Part shown: piece by piece, positions 51,461 to 59,779 of the stretch
Position numbering within the stretch: the stretch's first letter is position 1
How the letters are laid out: every line of letters begins with the position of its first letter
DNA from: Achromobacter mucicolens
GTDB lineage: Bacteria > Pseudomonadota > Gammaproteobacteria > Burkholderiales > Burkholderiaceae_B
DNA length: 64,000 nt
NCBI RefSeq assembly: GCF_902859725.1
Contig: NZ_CADIJP010000026.1
Coordinates: 1 to 64,000 of the forward strand
Direction: 5' to 3'
Position numbers and translations under genes: made by a program
The notes under the pieces: generated by a model
The model's input: the letters and a program-made list of their open reading frames with translations, nothing else
Databases searched by the model: none
Told to the model about the DNA's origin: nothing

Positions 51461-53386
51461 ATGAAGTTCTGGAATCGGAAGGCGCTCGCCTGCGCCGTCA
51501 TGAGTGCGATGACGCTGATTGCGGGGTGCGGCGGCGACAATGGCAGCGATGACGAGACGCCGCCGGTCATCGAGGAGCCGCCCGCGCAGGCCCGGCCGCT
51601 GGAACTGACGATCCTTCACATCAATGACCACCATTCCACGCTGGACGGCAAGGACAAGACGCTGACCTTGAAGAATGCGGCCGGGGTCGATACCGACGTG
51701 ACCGTGTCGGCCGCGGGCATGCCGCGCGTGAAAGCCGCCATCGACCAGCTGGCCGCGAATTCGCCGAACGTGCTGAAGCTGCATGCGGGCGATGCGCAGA
51801 CCGGGACGCTGTATTTCAACCGCGCCGGCGCGCCGGGCGAGGCCGATACCGCGCTGATGACCACGGTCTGCTTCGATGCCATGGCGGTGGGCAATCATGA
51901 ATTCGACAAGGGCGACGACGGGCTGAAGCGCTTTGTGGACTTCTTGCATGCCGGTACGTGCCAGACGCCCGTCCTGAGTGCGAACGTCGCGTTTGGCGCT
52001 AGTTCGCCGCTGCAGGGCACCGATCTGATCAAGCCTGCCATCGTCGTCGAACGCGACGCCCAGAAGATCGGCATCGTCGGCCTGACCATCGCCAGCAAGA
52101 CCAAAGAATCGTCGAGCCCCAATGCGGACACGACGTTCACCGACGAAGCCGTGGCCGCGCAGGGGCAGATCGACGCGCTGCGCGCCGATGGCGTCAACAA
52201 GATCATCCTGCTCAGCCACATCGGCTACGGCTATGACAAGGAAGTGATTGCCAAGCTGAGCGGTGTGGACGTGGTGGTGGGCGGCGATTCGCACACGCTG
52301 CTGGGTCCCGACTCGATGAAGACGATGGCCGTGGGCACGCCGGGCGGCGCCTATCCGACCCGTCTGGCCGACAAGGACGGCAAACCTGTCTGCCTGGTGC
52401 AGGCATGGGAATACTCGCAAGTCGTGGGCGAACTGAAGGTCAGCTTCGACGCCAACGGCGACGTGACGAACTGCGCCGGCACGCCCCACGTGCTGATCGA
52501 CACCGACTACCGCGTCAAGTCGGGCAGCGCCCTGGTTGCGGCCTCCGATGCCGACCGCGTCGCCTTCAAGGCCGAGGTTGCGGCCAGCGGTTTCCTGCGT
52601 GAGCAGACGCCGGACGCTGCGGCGTTGTCGGTGCTGCAACCCTTCAAGGACAAGATCGACGTCTTCAGCAAGACCAACGTTGCGCAGGTGCCGCTGGAGC
52701 TGTGCTTTCGCCGCATTCCGGGCCCCACGCCCGCCAGCAATGCAGCCAGTCCGGCTTGCGAAAGCGAAGGCAACGTCGCCCTGCGCGGCGGCGACATCCA
52801 GCAGCTGGTGGCGCAAGCGTATCTTGATGTGGCCAACGCCGAATACGGCGGCGCCGACATGACGCTGCAAAGCGGCGGCGGTGTGCGGCGGGCCCTGAAT
52901 GGCACCGTGACGGCGGCCGACGTGATCGCTGTCGTGCCGTTCGGCAACATGCTGTGGCGCCTGGACCTGACCGCCAATGAGGTCCGGTCCATGATCGAGG
53001 ACGGCCTGGACGCGACGTACAAGCCGGGCGGCAAGGACGGTCCTTACCCCTACGCGGCGGGCCTGCGCTGGGACGTGACGGCCTCCAACGCGAAGGGCAG
53101 CCGCGCCAGCAACTTTCAGTACCTGGATCAGGCAACCCGCACGTGGCTGCCGCTGGACAATGCGCGCACCTATCGACTCTTCGTGCTGAGCTTCAATGCG
53201 ACGGGCGGCGACGGCTACGCCACCCTGGCCAACGTGCCGTCCGAGCGCCGTTCCGACATCGGTGTGCTGGACGCCGACGTGTTCCAGGCCTACATCGACA
53301 TGCAGACCAAGGACGCGGGCACCGGACTGCCGATCCTGAACCGCATCGACAACGACCGCTACAGCACGCATAACTGGCAGCCGTGA
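51461..53386 (+). CDS. 5'-nucleotidase/2',3'-cyclic phosphodiesterase family lipoprotein
   Basis: The 641-residue protein has a lipoprotein signal ending LIAGC (MKFWNRKALACAVMSAMT before it), then an acidic Pro-rich linker. The calcineurin-like metallophosphatase domain follows: ILHINDHHS, HAGDAQTG, VGNHEFD, LLSHIGYG and VGGDSH. The C-terminal 5'-nucleotidase substrate domain contains VIAVVPFGNMLWRLDLT. UshA-type enzymes hydrolyse nucleotides in the periplasm for salvage. I chose the ATG at 51461; an earlier in-frame start at 51374 would place residues before the signal. Confidence 0.9.
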   Translation: MKFWNRKALACAVMSAMTLIAGCGGDNGSDDETPPVIEEPPAQARPLELTILHINDHHSTLDGKDKTLTLKNAAGVDTDVTVSAAGMPRVKAAIDQLAANSPNVLKLHAGDAQTGTLYFNRAGAPGEADTALMTTVCFDAMAVGNHEFDKGDDGLKRFVDFLHAGTCQTPVLSANVAFGASSPLQGTDLIKPAIVVERDAQKIGIVGLTIASKTKESSSPNADTTFTDEAVAAQGQIDALRADGVNKIILLSHIGYGYDKEVIAKLSGVDVVVGGDSHTLLGPDSMKTMAVGTPGGAYPTRLADKDGKPVCLVQAWEYSQVVGELKVSFDANGDVTNCAGTPHVLIDTDYRVKSGSALVAASDADRVAFKAEVAASGFLREQTPDAAALSVLQPFKDKIDVFSKTNVAQVPLELCFRRIPGPTPASNAASPACESEGNVALRGGDIQQLVAQAYLDVANAEYGGADMTLQSGGGVRRALNGTVTAADVIAVVPFGNMLWRLDLTANEVRSMIEDGLDATYKPGGKDGPYPYAAGLRWDVTASNAKGSRASNFQYLDQATRTWLPLDNARTYRLFVLSFNATGGDGYATLANVPSERRSDIGVLDADVFQAYIDMQTKDAGTGLPILNRIDNDRYSTHNWQP

Positions 53387-53497
53387 TCGTGGGCGGGGCG
53401 TCAGGGCATACAAAATGTTGCCCGACGCCCCGGAGCCCCTTGCTAGCATGATCCTCGCCGGAATGAACCGGTATCTGGATGGACAGTGGAGGTTGCC

Positions 53498-54142
53498 ATG
53501 AACTCAAGAACAATCAACCGGATCGCCGTGCTTGCGACCGCGGGCGTGCTGCTGGCCGGTTGCGCGACGCAACAGCAAACGAATACCGCTGTCGGTACGG
53601 GCGCGGGCGCGGCGTTGGGCGCTGGCATTGGCGCGCTGATCGGGCACGGCAAGGGCGCGGCGATCGGCGCGGGCATCGGTGCGGTGGCCGGCGGCCTCGT
53701 GGGCTACAACTGGAAGGTGGTCAAGGAGGACGTGCAGAGTTCCGGCGCCTCGTCGCTGGGCATCGACGTCGTGGAAATGCCCGACGGCAGCCTGAAGGTC
53801 AATATTCCGAGCGGCGTGTCGTTCGATACGGACAAGACGCAGCTCAAGCCGGCGTTGCTGCCGGTGCTCGATAGCGTGGCGCGTTCGCTGAACCAGCATC
53901 CCGAGCTGCGGGCCAAGGTGGTCGGCCATACCGACAGCACGGGTTCGCTTGCGCACAACCAGACGCTGTCGGTGAACCGCGCCAAGAGCGTGACCGATTA
54001 CCTGGCCAAGCAGGGGGTGGCGGGCACGCGTCTGTCGGTGGAAGGCCGCGGTCCGAACGATCCGATCGGCGACAATGCAACGGCCGAAGGGCGCGCGCTG
54101 AACCGGCGCGTGGAGATCTACCTGTACGCGGTCCGGCAGTAA
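53498..54142 (+). CDS. OmpA-family lipoprotein with glycine zipper
   Basis: The 214-residue protein has a lipobox LLAGC, a glycine-zipper region ([19 protein letters not shown] and [14 protein letters not shown]) and a C-terminal OmpA/MotB peptidoglycan-binding domain ([41 protein letters not shown]). It resembles YiaD-type lipoproteins, which tie the outer membrane to peptidoglycan. GGAGG lies 6 nt before the ATG. Confidence 0.92.
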   Translation: MNSRTINRIAVLATAGVLLAGCATQQQTNTAVGTGAGAALGAGIGALIGHGKGAAIGAGIGAVAGGLVGYNWKVVKEDVQSSGASSLGIDVVEMPDGSLKVNIPSGVSFDTDKTQLKPALLPVLDSVARSLNQHPELRAKVVGHTDSTGSLAHNQTLSVNRAKSVTDYLAKQGVAGTRLSVEGRGPNDPIGDNATAEGRALNRRVEIYLYAVRQ

Positions 54143-54165
54143 GCGCGGGCGCGTTCCTTGCTGTC

Positions 54166-54197
54166 AGGCGGCTGGCGCGATGCGCGGCCGCCTTTTC
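54166..54197 (+). terminator. Terminator between the OmpA-like gene and phhB
   Basis: AGGCGGC (54166-54172) pairs with GCCGCCT (54187-54193), followed by TTTCTTT. It ends 15 nt before the phhB start, so phhB expression by read-through is likely reduced. Confidence 0.7.
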
Positions 54198-54212
54198 TTT
54201 CCGGAGTCTGTC

Positions 54213-54539
54213 ATGAGCGATTTTCCTCCCGCCTGCATCGGTACCGATACCGCGGTTGCCGCGCTCACCGGCTGGCAGGCCGTGGCCATGCGCGATGCCA
54301 TCGAAAAGCGCTATCGCTTTCCCAACTTCAACGCCGCGTTCGGGTTCATGGCGCGGGTGGCGATGTTCGCGGAAAAGCTGAATCATCATCCCGAGTGGAC
54401 CAATGTCTACAACCGCGTGGACGTGACGCTGACCACGCACGACGCGGGCGGTGTCACCGAGCTGGACGTGCGGATGGCGCAGTTCATGGATGAGGCGGCC
54501 GAACACGCGGGCGCGACGGCGCCCAAAGCGCAGCCCTGA
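54213..54539 (+). CDS. phhB: 4a-hydroxytetrahydrobiopterin dehydratase
   Basis: The 108-residue protein is a pterin-4a-carbinolamine dehydratase, recycling the pterin cofactor of phenylalanine hydroxylase. The family signature is present: [40 protein letters not shown] and [12 protein letters not shown]. The ATG at 54213 has GGAG at 7 nt; a longer frame from 54180 would run through the terminator. No phhA lies beside it in the window. Confidence 0.92.
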   Translation: MSDFPPACIGTDTAVAALTGWQAVAMRDAIEKRYRFPNFNAAFGFMARVAMFAEKLNHHPEWTNVYNRVDVTLTTHDAGGVTELDVRMAQFMDEAAEHAGATAPKAQP

Positions 54540-54581
54540 CCTTGGCGGCCGGCGGAGTGGCCCGGCTGAACGGCCCGCTGC

Positions 54582-55037
54582 TCAGTCCGCCGTGTCGCCG
54601 GCCTCGGTTTGCAGGTGGCCGATCAGGCGGTCCAGCATGTCGCCGAATTGCTGCTGTTCGTCGGCGGTCAGGCAGCCGAAGATTTCGTCGTTGCGGCGCG
54701 CAATGAGGTCGACGATGCGGCGGTACTGGGTCATGCCGTCGTTAGTGGGCGCCAGCACCACGCCGCGTCCGTCGGACGCGGAGACCGTCTTTTCGACAAG
54801 CCCGCGATCCACCAGCGCCTGCGCCGAGCGGCTGGCCTGGCCCTTGTTCAGGTTGGCGGCGCGCGCCAGGTCGTTGACGGACAGCGGCGCAAACCGGCCA
54901 ATGGCGGCGAGGCACCGCGCCTCGCCCAGCGGAATGTCGCAGTCCTTGAGATAGGCCCGATTCGTGTCGCGGTCCGTGATCTTGTTGAGCACGTGAAGGC
55001 GATAGGTGAGGAATCGTTCCAGGGCGGGCGTTTTCAC
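54582..55037 (-). CDS. MarR-family regulator
   Basis: The 151-residue protein has the MarR winged helix: PLSVNDLARAANLNKGQASR, then RSAQALVDRGLVEKT and the wing SDGRGVVLAPTNDG. I placed the start at GTG 55037, which overlaps the stop of the preceding gene as GTGA; a TTG at 55067 is the alternative. As the last gene of the FAD monooxygenase operon it is the obvious controller, and two matching palindromes precede that operon. Confidence 0.88.
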   Translation of the reverse strand: MKTPALERFLTYRLHVLNKITDRDTNRAYLKDCDIPLGEARCLAAIGRFAPLSVNDLARAANLNKGQASRSAQALVDRGLVEKTVSASDGRGVVLAPTNDGMTQYRRIVDLIARRNDEIFGCLTADEQQQFGDMLDRLIGHLQTEAGDTAD

Positions 55038-55276
55038 GTCGGACGGGCGGGATCGGCGCCCGCGCAAGATGAGGCCGGATAGTTTGCCACAGCGCCGTCA
55101 TCCAGGCTGGCCGCTTCGGCCTGCGCCAGCAGCGACAGGGCTTCTTCGGAAGACGGCAGGCGGCTGAGCAGCGACAAACCGAGTATCGACAGAAAAAGCG
55201 GCGCGCGCGATTCGCCGACGCGCGTGAGCGTCTGCGCCATGCTGGTGTAGACCTGGTCCAGGGCTTCGGGATTCAT
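55034..55276 (-). CDS. Small DUF2783-like protein
   Basis: The 80-residue protein (MNPEALDQVYTSMAQTLTRV start) resembles small helical proteins often encoded beside FAD aromatic hydroxylases (DUF2783-like; named from memory of the family). It is coupled on both sides, with ATGA overlap to the monooxygenase stop and GTGA to the MarR start. Its role is unknown, perhaps a small accessory subunit. Confidence 0.65.
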   Translation of the reverse strand: MNPEALDQVYTSMAQTLTRVGESRAPLFLSILGLSLLSRLPSSEEALSLLAQAEAASLDDGAVANYPASSCAGADPARPT

Positions 55277-56898
55277 GCTTGGCCTTTCGAGGTAGCGGTG
55301 GAGTTGAGCGAGGGGTAGTAGGGCGCCAACGCGGCGCGCAGGTCGGCGGCGGCGGGCGCAACCCAGCGTCCCAGCACGTAGCCGTCGGGGCGCAGCAGGT
55401 AGACGGCGCCGGCCTGGTGGCCGTAACGCGAGGCGAGCTGGCCGTGGGGGTCGGCCAGGCCGCCCGGGCCGGCGCGCAACACCTGTAGTGGTCGCGGGGC
55501 ATCCTGCGTGGCCGCGGCCAGCGCATCCAGCGCGGTCGACACGGCCGGGTCAGGCGAAATGGCCAGCGCCACGAAGCCCGCGCCGAAATGGGCGGTCAGG
55601 TATTGCGGCGCGTCGCCATCCTGCAGCAGCACGTCGGGCGCGGGTTGGCCCGGCGCGGCGGCCGGGCCGGCCTCGGGGGCGCGGTCCTCGCGGTTCAAGG
55701 GCGAGGTGTCGTACGAGATGGGCGCGGACTGGCGCGGATTGATGAGCGATCGCACGCCGTCGTCCACCAGCGCAAGGCACAGTGCGGCCTCGCGCATGAG
55801 CCGGAAGCCGAAGTCCGGCGGCGCCATGAATTCCGTGCTCTTGGCGCCGTAGGCCAGGTTCTGGCGCGTGGCATGGACGCGCTCGATGCTGTAGCTGTCC
55901 AGCAGGGCTTCGGGCGACTGGCCCTTCAGCACCCAGGCAAGTTTCCAGGCCAGGTTGCCGGCGTCGTCCAGCCCGGAATTCAGGCCGCGCACGCCGAAGA
56001 TCGGCACGAGGTGGCCCGCGTCGCCCGCGAACAGCACGCGGCCGTGGCGGTAGCGATCCAGCGTCAGGCACTTGGCGTTGTAGATCGAGATCCAGAGCGG
56101 CCTCCAGGGCGCGGTCTCGCCGATCATGTCCAGGTGGCTCTGCACGCGCGGCAGCACGTTTTCCGGCTTGACGGCTTCGTCGGGGTCTTCGTCGTCGCGG
56201 ATCTGGTAGTCGACGCGCCACACGTTGCCGGGCTGGCGATGCATCAGCAGCGTGGATCCGGGATTGGAGGGGGGATCGAACCACGCAAGGCGTTCGACGG
56301 GCCGTTGCGATTCCTGTTCGATGTCGACGATGACGTAGCGCCCCTCGTACTGCATGCCTTCCAGCTTCAAGCCCATCGCGTCGCGCACGGTGCTGCGGCC
56401 GCCGTCGCAGGCGACGAGCCAATCGGCGCGCACCGTCTGGCGGGCGCCGTCCGCCTCCACCTCGACCGATACGCCGTCCGGACCGGGCTGCACGGCCGTG
56501 ACGCGTGCCGACCAGGCAAGCGTGGCGAGGCCGGGATGGCGCCGCATGGCCTGGTGCGCGAATTCCTCCACGTAGTACTGCTGGATGTTCACCATCGGGG
56601 CATACCGCTGCAGGGGATCGTGCGGCATCTGAAAGTGCAGGACTTCGCGGTCGCGGTAGTAGCTTCGCCCGCCCGTCCAGGCCAGACCCGTGTCGATCAG
56701 CGGCCGGTCGGCGCCGATCCAGCCCAGGATCTCCTGCGACCGGCGCGACATGCAGATGGCGCGGCTGCCGCTGCAATAGCCTTCATCGGCCTCAACAGTG
56801 AGGGAGGCGATGCCGTACTCGGCGAGCAGGGCGGCCAGGGTCAGACCGACCGGACCGCCGCCGGCGATCAGGACGGGAACGTGCGAGGGGAGCGTCAT
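55273..56898 (-). CDS. FAD-dependent aromatic hydroxylase (MhpA/PheA type)
   Basis: The 541-residue class A flavoprotein monooxygenase has the N-terminal dinucleotide fold LIAGGGPVGLTLAALLAEYG, the second FAD motif VLFAGDAGHLVPIFGVRGLN (GD with GLN) and DGGRSTVRDAMG between them. The C-terminal 150 residues form a thioredoxin-like domain (AGAVYLLRPDGYVLGRW) as in phenol and 3-(3-hydroxyphenyl)propionate hydroxylases. The ATG at 56898 has GGAGA 6 nt upstream. The substrate is probably an aromatic acid or phenol and would be the inducer for the MarR protein; it is not identified. Confidence 0.9.
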   Translation of the reverse strand: MTLPSHVPVLIAGGGPVGLTLAALLAEYGIASLTVEADEGYCSGSRAICMSRRSQEILGWIGADRPLIDTGLAWTGGRSYYRDREVLHFQMPHDPLQRYAPMVNIQQYYVEEFAHQAMRRHPGLATLAWSARVTAVQPGPDGVSVEVEADGARQTVRADWLVACDGGRSTVRDAMGLKLEGMQYEGRYVIVDIEQESQRPVERLAWFDPPSNPGSTLLMHRQPGNVWRVDYQIRDDEDPDEAVKPENVLPRVQSHLDMIGETAPWRPLWISIYNAKCLTLDRYRHGRVLFAGDAGHLVPIFGVRGLNSGLDDAGNLAWKLAWVLKGQSPEALLDSYSIERVHATRQNLAYGAKSTEFMAPPDFGFRLMREAALCLALVDDGVRSLINPRQSAPISYDTSPLNREDRAPEAGPAAAPGQPAPDVLLQDGDAPQYLTAHFGAGFVALAISPDPAVSTALDALAAATQDAPRPLQVLRAGPGGLADPHGQLASRYGHQAGAVYLLRPDGYVLGRWVAPAAADLRAALAPYYPSLNSTATSKGQA

Positions 56899-56915
56899 GC
56901 TGTCTCCAAAATTTG

Positions 56916-56957
56916 GTTGTTTGCGCAACTATATGCCCGGGATGTTGCGTACGCAAC
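56916..56957. promoter_or_regulatory. Two matching palindromes, candidate MarR operators
   Basis: GTTG-N6-CAAC occurs twice, at 56916-56929 (GTTGTTTGCGCAAC) and 56944-56957 (GTTGCGTACGCAAC, a perfect palindrome), centres 28 bp apart. They lie directly upstream of the monooxygenase start. Confidence 0.6.
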
Positions 56958-56973
56958 CAATTTTTGAAGGCGA

Positions 56974-56998
56974 TAAAAAACCCGCCGAGGGGCGGGTT
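56974..56998 (-). terminator. Terminator of the coiled-coil membrane protein gene
   Basis: On the minus strand AACCCGCC and GGCGGGTT pair over a 4-nt loop and are followed by a T-run (A-run at 56975-56980 on the plus strand). Confidence 0.85.
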
Positions 56999-57039
56999 TG
57001 GGGCCGGTTCAGGCCGATGGCGGCCTTCAGTGGCGCATG

Positions 57040-57738
57040 TCAGTTGCGTACGTTGTAGATGCGCATCGCCTGCTGCTTCTGGTTGGCGTCCAGCACGCGC
57101 AACACCACGACCTTGGCGGTGAAACCGTCGGGCAGCTTGAGCTGGCCCAGCGCGTAGTCGTAGCGGTCGACCGTCAGTGCGGGGCCTTCCGGCGTCACGG
57201 TGGCGGAGCGGCCGTTGGGGTAAGAGCCTTCGATGGCGAAGGTGAGCGTGCCCTTGAAGGGCGCGCCCGTGCGTTCTTCGCGCATCACCAGCACCTGGTA
57301 GTCGAGCAGGCCGGGGGCGCGCTTGAAGGTGGCCGAGCGGATGCCGAGGTTGCCGCCGCGGGGGTCGGGCGGCATGGCGTCCTGGAACAGCACCAGTTCC
57401 TTGTTCAGGGTTTCGATCTTGGCGCGGCTTTCCGCCAGGTCGGTGGTCAGCTTTTCGTGGCCGGCCTTGTTGGCGTCGCGCTGCTGGGTAGCTTCTTCAA
57501 GCTGGGTCTGCAGGCGCTGGCGCTCCATGTTGGAGGCGCTGAGCTCGCTGTGCAGCTGTTCGGATTGTTCGACGGTCAGGCGTTGCGGACCGTAGTTGGT
57601 TTGCAGGAAGAGCACGCCGCCCGCGCCAAGCGCAATGCCAACCAGCAGCAGAACGAGCCAGCGCGGCATGCGGCGCGTGCGTTGTCCCGGTTGGTATACG
57701 GAGGGCTTGAACGTGGCCCGTTGCGATCTTCCAAACAT
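57040..57738 (-). CDS. Membrane-anchored coiled-coil protein (DUF6776-like)
   Basis: The 232-residue protein has a basic N-terminus, one membrane helix (WLVLLLVGIALGAGGVLFL), a coiled coil (about 60-115, SNMERQRLQTQLEEATQQRD) and a periplasmic beta-rich C-terminus (RSATFKRAPGLLDYQVLVMR). The ATG at 57738 has AGGA 6 nt upstream; an ATG two codons earlier and a longer frame to 57792 exist. The family is conserved in Burkholderiales next to cell-wall genes in my recollection, but the function is unknown. Confidence 0.75.
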   Translation of the reverse strand: MFGRSQRATFKPSVYQPGQRTRRMPRWLVLLLVGIALGAGGVLFLQTNYGPQRLTVEQSEQLHSELSASNMERQRLQTQLEEATQQRDANKAGHEKLTTDLAESRAKIETLNKELVLFQDAMPPDPRGGNLGIRSATFKRAPGLLDYQVLVMREERTGAPFKGTLTFAIEGSYPNGRSATVTPEGPALTVDRYDYALGQLKLPDGFTAKVVVLRVLDANQKQQAMRIYNVRN

Positions 57739-57884
57739 CCCCATTCCTAGAAAACTTCCTGTGTATGTGCTCGTGGGCAGGCGCGCGCGCATGCCAAAGC
57801 GTCAGAGAATACCCCGTTAGCCGGGGGCGTTGCGTGCGCGGACAAGCCTCGTTGCGCACCTTGATATTGTGAAATATGTGAGCG

Positions 57885-58571
57885 TCACGCGGCCGCGCTG
57901 GCCAGTTCCGCGTCCAGGTCGGCGAGCCGTTGCGGGGTGCCGACGTCGGTCCAGCGGCCGGCATGCCGCGCGCCGCGCACCTGGTCCTGGCCCATCGCCT
58001 GCCGCAGCAGCGGCGCCAGCGGCGCGGCCTGGCCGCGCGGGACGTCCGCGAACAACGAAGGATGGTAGACGCCGACGCCCGCAAAGGTCAAACGGGGCTC
58101 GCCCTGCGCCAGCACGCGCCCCTCGGCCGTCAGGACGAAGTCGCCGGCGGGATGGTGCGCGGGATTGTCCACCAGAAGCAGCCATGCGCCGCCCTGCGTC
58201 ACGAGGCCGGCGGCGTGGTGCGCGTCGGCCGGGTTCCAGTCGCACCAGATGTCGCCATTGACGACAAGGAACGGGTCGTCGCCCAGAAGGGGGAGCGCCT
58301 GGGCGATGCCGCCCGCGGTCTCCAGCGCGGTGGCTTCGGCCGAATAGCTGATGCGCACTCCGTATGCGGCGCCGTCGCCCAACGCGCGTTCGATTTCGTG
58401 GCCGAGCCACGCGTGATTGATGACGATGTCGCGGATGCCGGCCGCGGCCAGGCGCGCCAGATGCCAGACGATCAGCGGCTTGCCGCCGACCGGCAGCATG
58501 GGCTTGGGCAGACGGTCGGTCAGCGGGCGCATGCGTTCGCCGCGGCCCGCGGCAAGAATCATGGCGCGCAT
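57885..58571 (-). CDS. murU: N-acetylmuramate alpha-1-phosphate uridylyltransferase MurU
   Basis: The 228-residue nucleotidyltransferase carries the consensus AAGRGERMRPLTDRLPKPML, the GD metal motif in LVVNGDIWCDW, and a short C-terminus without a left-handed helix domain, as in MurU (about 223 residues). It makes UDP-MurNAc from MurNAc-1-phosphate in the AmgK/MurU peptidoglycan recycling route. The ATG at 58571 overlaps the amgK stop (TGATG). A glucose-1-phosphate or mannose-1-phosphate transferase is less likely because of the amgK partner. Confidence 0.9.
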   Translation of the reverse strand: MRAMILAAGRGERMRPLTDRLPKPMLPVGGKPLIVWHLARLAAAGIRDIVINHAWLGHEIERALGDGAAYGVRISYSAEATALETAGGIAQALPLLGDDPFLVVNGDIWCDWNPADAHHAAGLVTQGGAWLLLVDNPAHHPAGDFVLTAEGRVLAQGEPRLTFAGVGVYHPSLFADVPRGQAAPLAPLLRQAMGQDQVRGARHAGRWTDVGTPQRLADLDAELASAAA

Positions 58572-59611
58572 CAGAACGTGTATCCGACGCTGACCTGGCG
58601 GTCGTCCAGGCGGTCCAGCAGGCGCAGCAGCGGCGTGAAGACGCCATAGCGCTGCGCCACCTGGCGGACGTAGCCGTTCACGCGCGGGATGTGCGCCAGG
58701 TAGTGGGCCTTGCCATCGCGATGGTTCAGGCGGGCAAAGACGCCCAGGATCCGCAGGTTGCGCTGCAGGCCCATCCATTCATAGGCGCGGTGGAATTCGG
58801 CGAAATCGGCGTCGACCGGCAGGCCGGCCGCACGCGCCATTTCCCAGTAGCGGATCGCCCAGTCGAGCTGCTGCGGTTCTTCCCAGGTGGTGCGGGCGTC
58901 CGTCACCAGCGACGCCAGGTCGTAGGTGATGGGACCGGCCAGCGCATCCTGGAAGTCGATGACGCCCGGGTTGGGCCCATATTGCGGCTGGTCGCAGACC
59001 ATGAGGTTGGGCGAATGGAAATCGCGGTGCACCAGCACCTGCGGCTGCCCGGCGTTGCTGGCCGACAGCAGGGCGAAGATCTTTTCCATCGCATTGGCCG
59101 TCTTGTCGTCCAGCGTCACGCCGTGGTGCTTTTGCACGTACCACTCGGGGAACAGCTTGAGCTCGTCGGCCAGCCGCGCGCCGTCGTAGACACCCAGCCC
59201 GGCGGTCGAGGCCTGTTGCAGCTTGACCAGGGCGGCCAGCGCCTCGCGGTACAGCGTCTGCAGCTGGGCGTCGTCCAGGCCGTCCTGGATGCGCTGGTAA
59301 TAGGTTTGTTCGCCCAGATCGGACAGCAGCAGCAGGCCCTGGTCCAGGTCCTGCGCCAGCACGGCCGGCACGTTCAGCCCGGCGTCCGCCAGCAGCTTGT
59401 CCACATGCAGGAACGGGCGGCAGTCCTCGTGCTGGGGCGGGGCGTCCATGACAATCAGGGTCCGCGATCCCGCGTTCAACCGGAAGTACCGGCGAAAGCT
59501 TGCGTCAGCCGACGCGGGGCGCAGCGTCTCCACGGCCAGGTTCAGGGCAGGGGGCAGGCCTTGCAGCCAGTTGCGCACCTGCGCCAAGCGGGGGTCGTGA
59601 TCGTTTTTCAA
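58571..59611 (-). CDS. amgK: N-acetylmuramate/N-acetylglucosamine kinase AmgK
   Basis: The 346-residue APH-fold kinase has Brenner's motif VLVHRDFHSPNLM, the metal Asp in VIDFQDALAGPITYDLASL, and the N-terminal SADASFRRYFRL lobe typical of AmgK. It phosphorylates MurNAc (and GlcNAc) at the anomeric position for MurU. The start is a TTG at 59611 with no clear ribosome site; MKNDHDPRL follows. It is divergent from lptD. Confidence 0.9.
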   Translation of the reverse strand: MKNDHDPRLAQVRNWLQGLPPALNLAVETLRPASADASFRRYFRLNAGSRTLIVMDAPPQHEDCRPFLHVDKLLADAGLNVPAVLAQDLDQGLLLLSDLGEQTYYQRIQDGLDDAQLQTLYREALAALVKLQQASTAGLGVYDGARLADELKLFPEWYVQKHHGVTLDDKTANAMEKIFALLSASNAGQPQVLVHRDFHSPNLMVCDQPQYGPNPGVIDFQDALAGPITYDLASLVTDARTTWEEPQQLDWAIRYWEMARAAGLPVDADFAEFHRAYEWMGLQRNLRILGVFARLNHRDGKAHYLAHIPRVNGYVRQVAQRYGVFTPLLRLLDRLDDRQVSVGYTF

Positions 59612-59691
59612 GGAAGATCCGTGTCAGAAGGGCAAAATTGGGGAATTTTCGATTTGGCGAACATAAGGCTGGGCGTTGTTCGCGGCTTCTC

Positions 59692-59697
59692 TATAAT
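59692..59697 (+). promoter_or_regulatory. Candidate lptD -10 element
   Basis: A perfect TATAAT lies 83 nt before the chosen lptD start in the divergent amgK-lptD spacer. No good -35 hexamer at 16-18 bp is visible, so an activator or alternative sigma factor may contribute. Confidence 0.5.
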
Positions 59698-59779
59698 ACC
59701 GGCTCGTTTCCGTCAGCATTGGCGCCGCGTGGGCGTCTTTGTGCGGCTCTCCCATGGTCATAAAGGGCTGTTTTCATTC

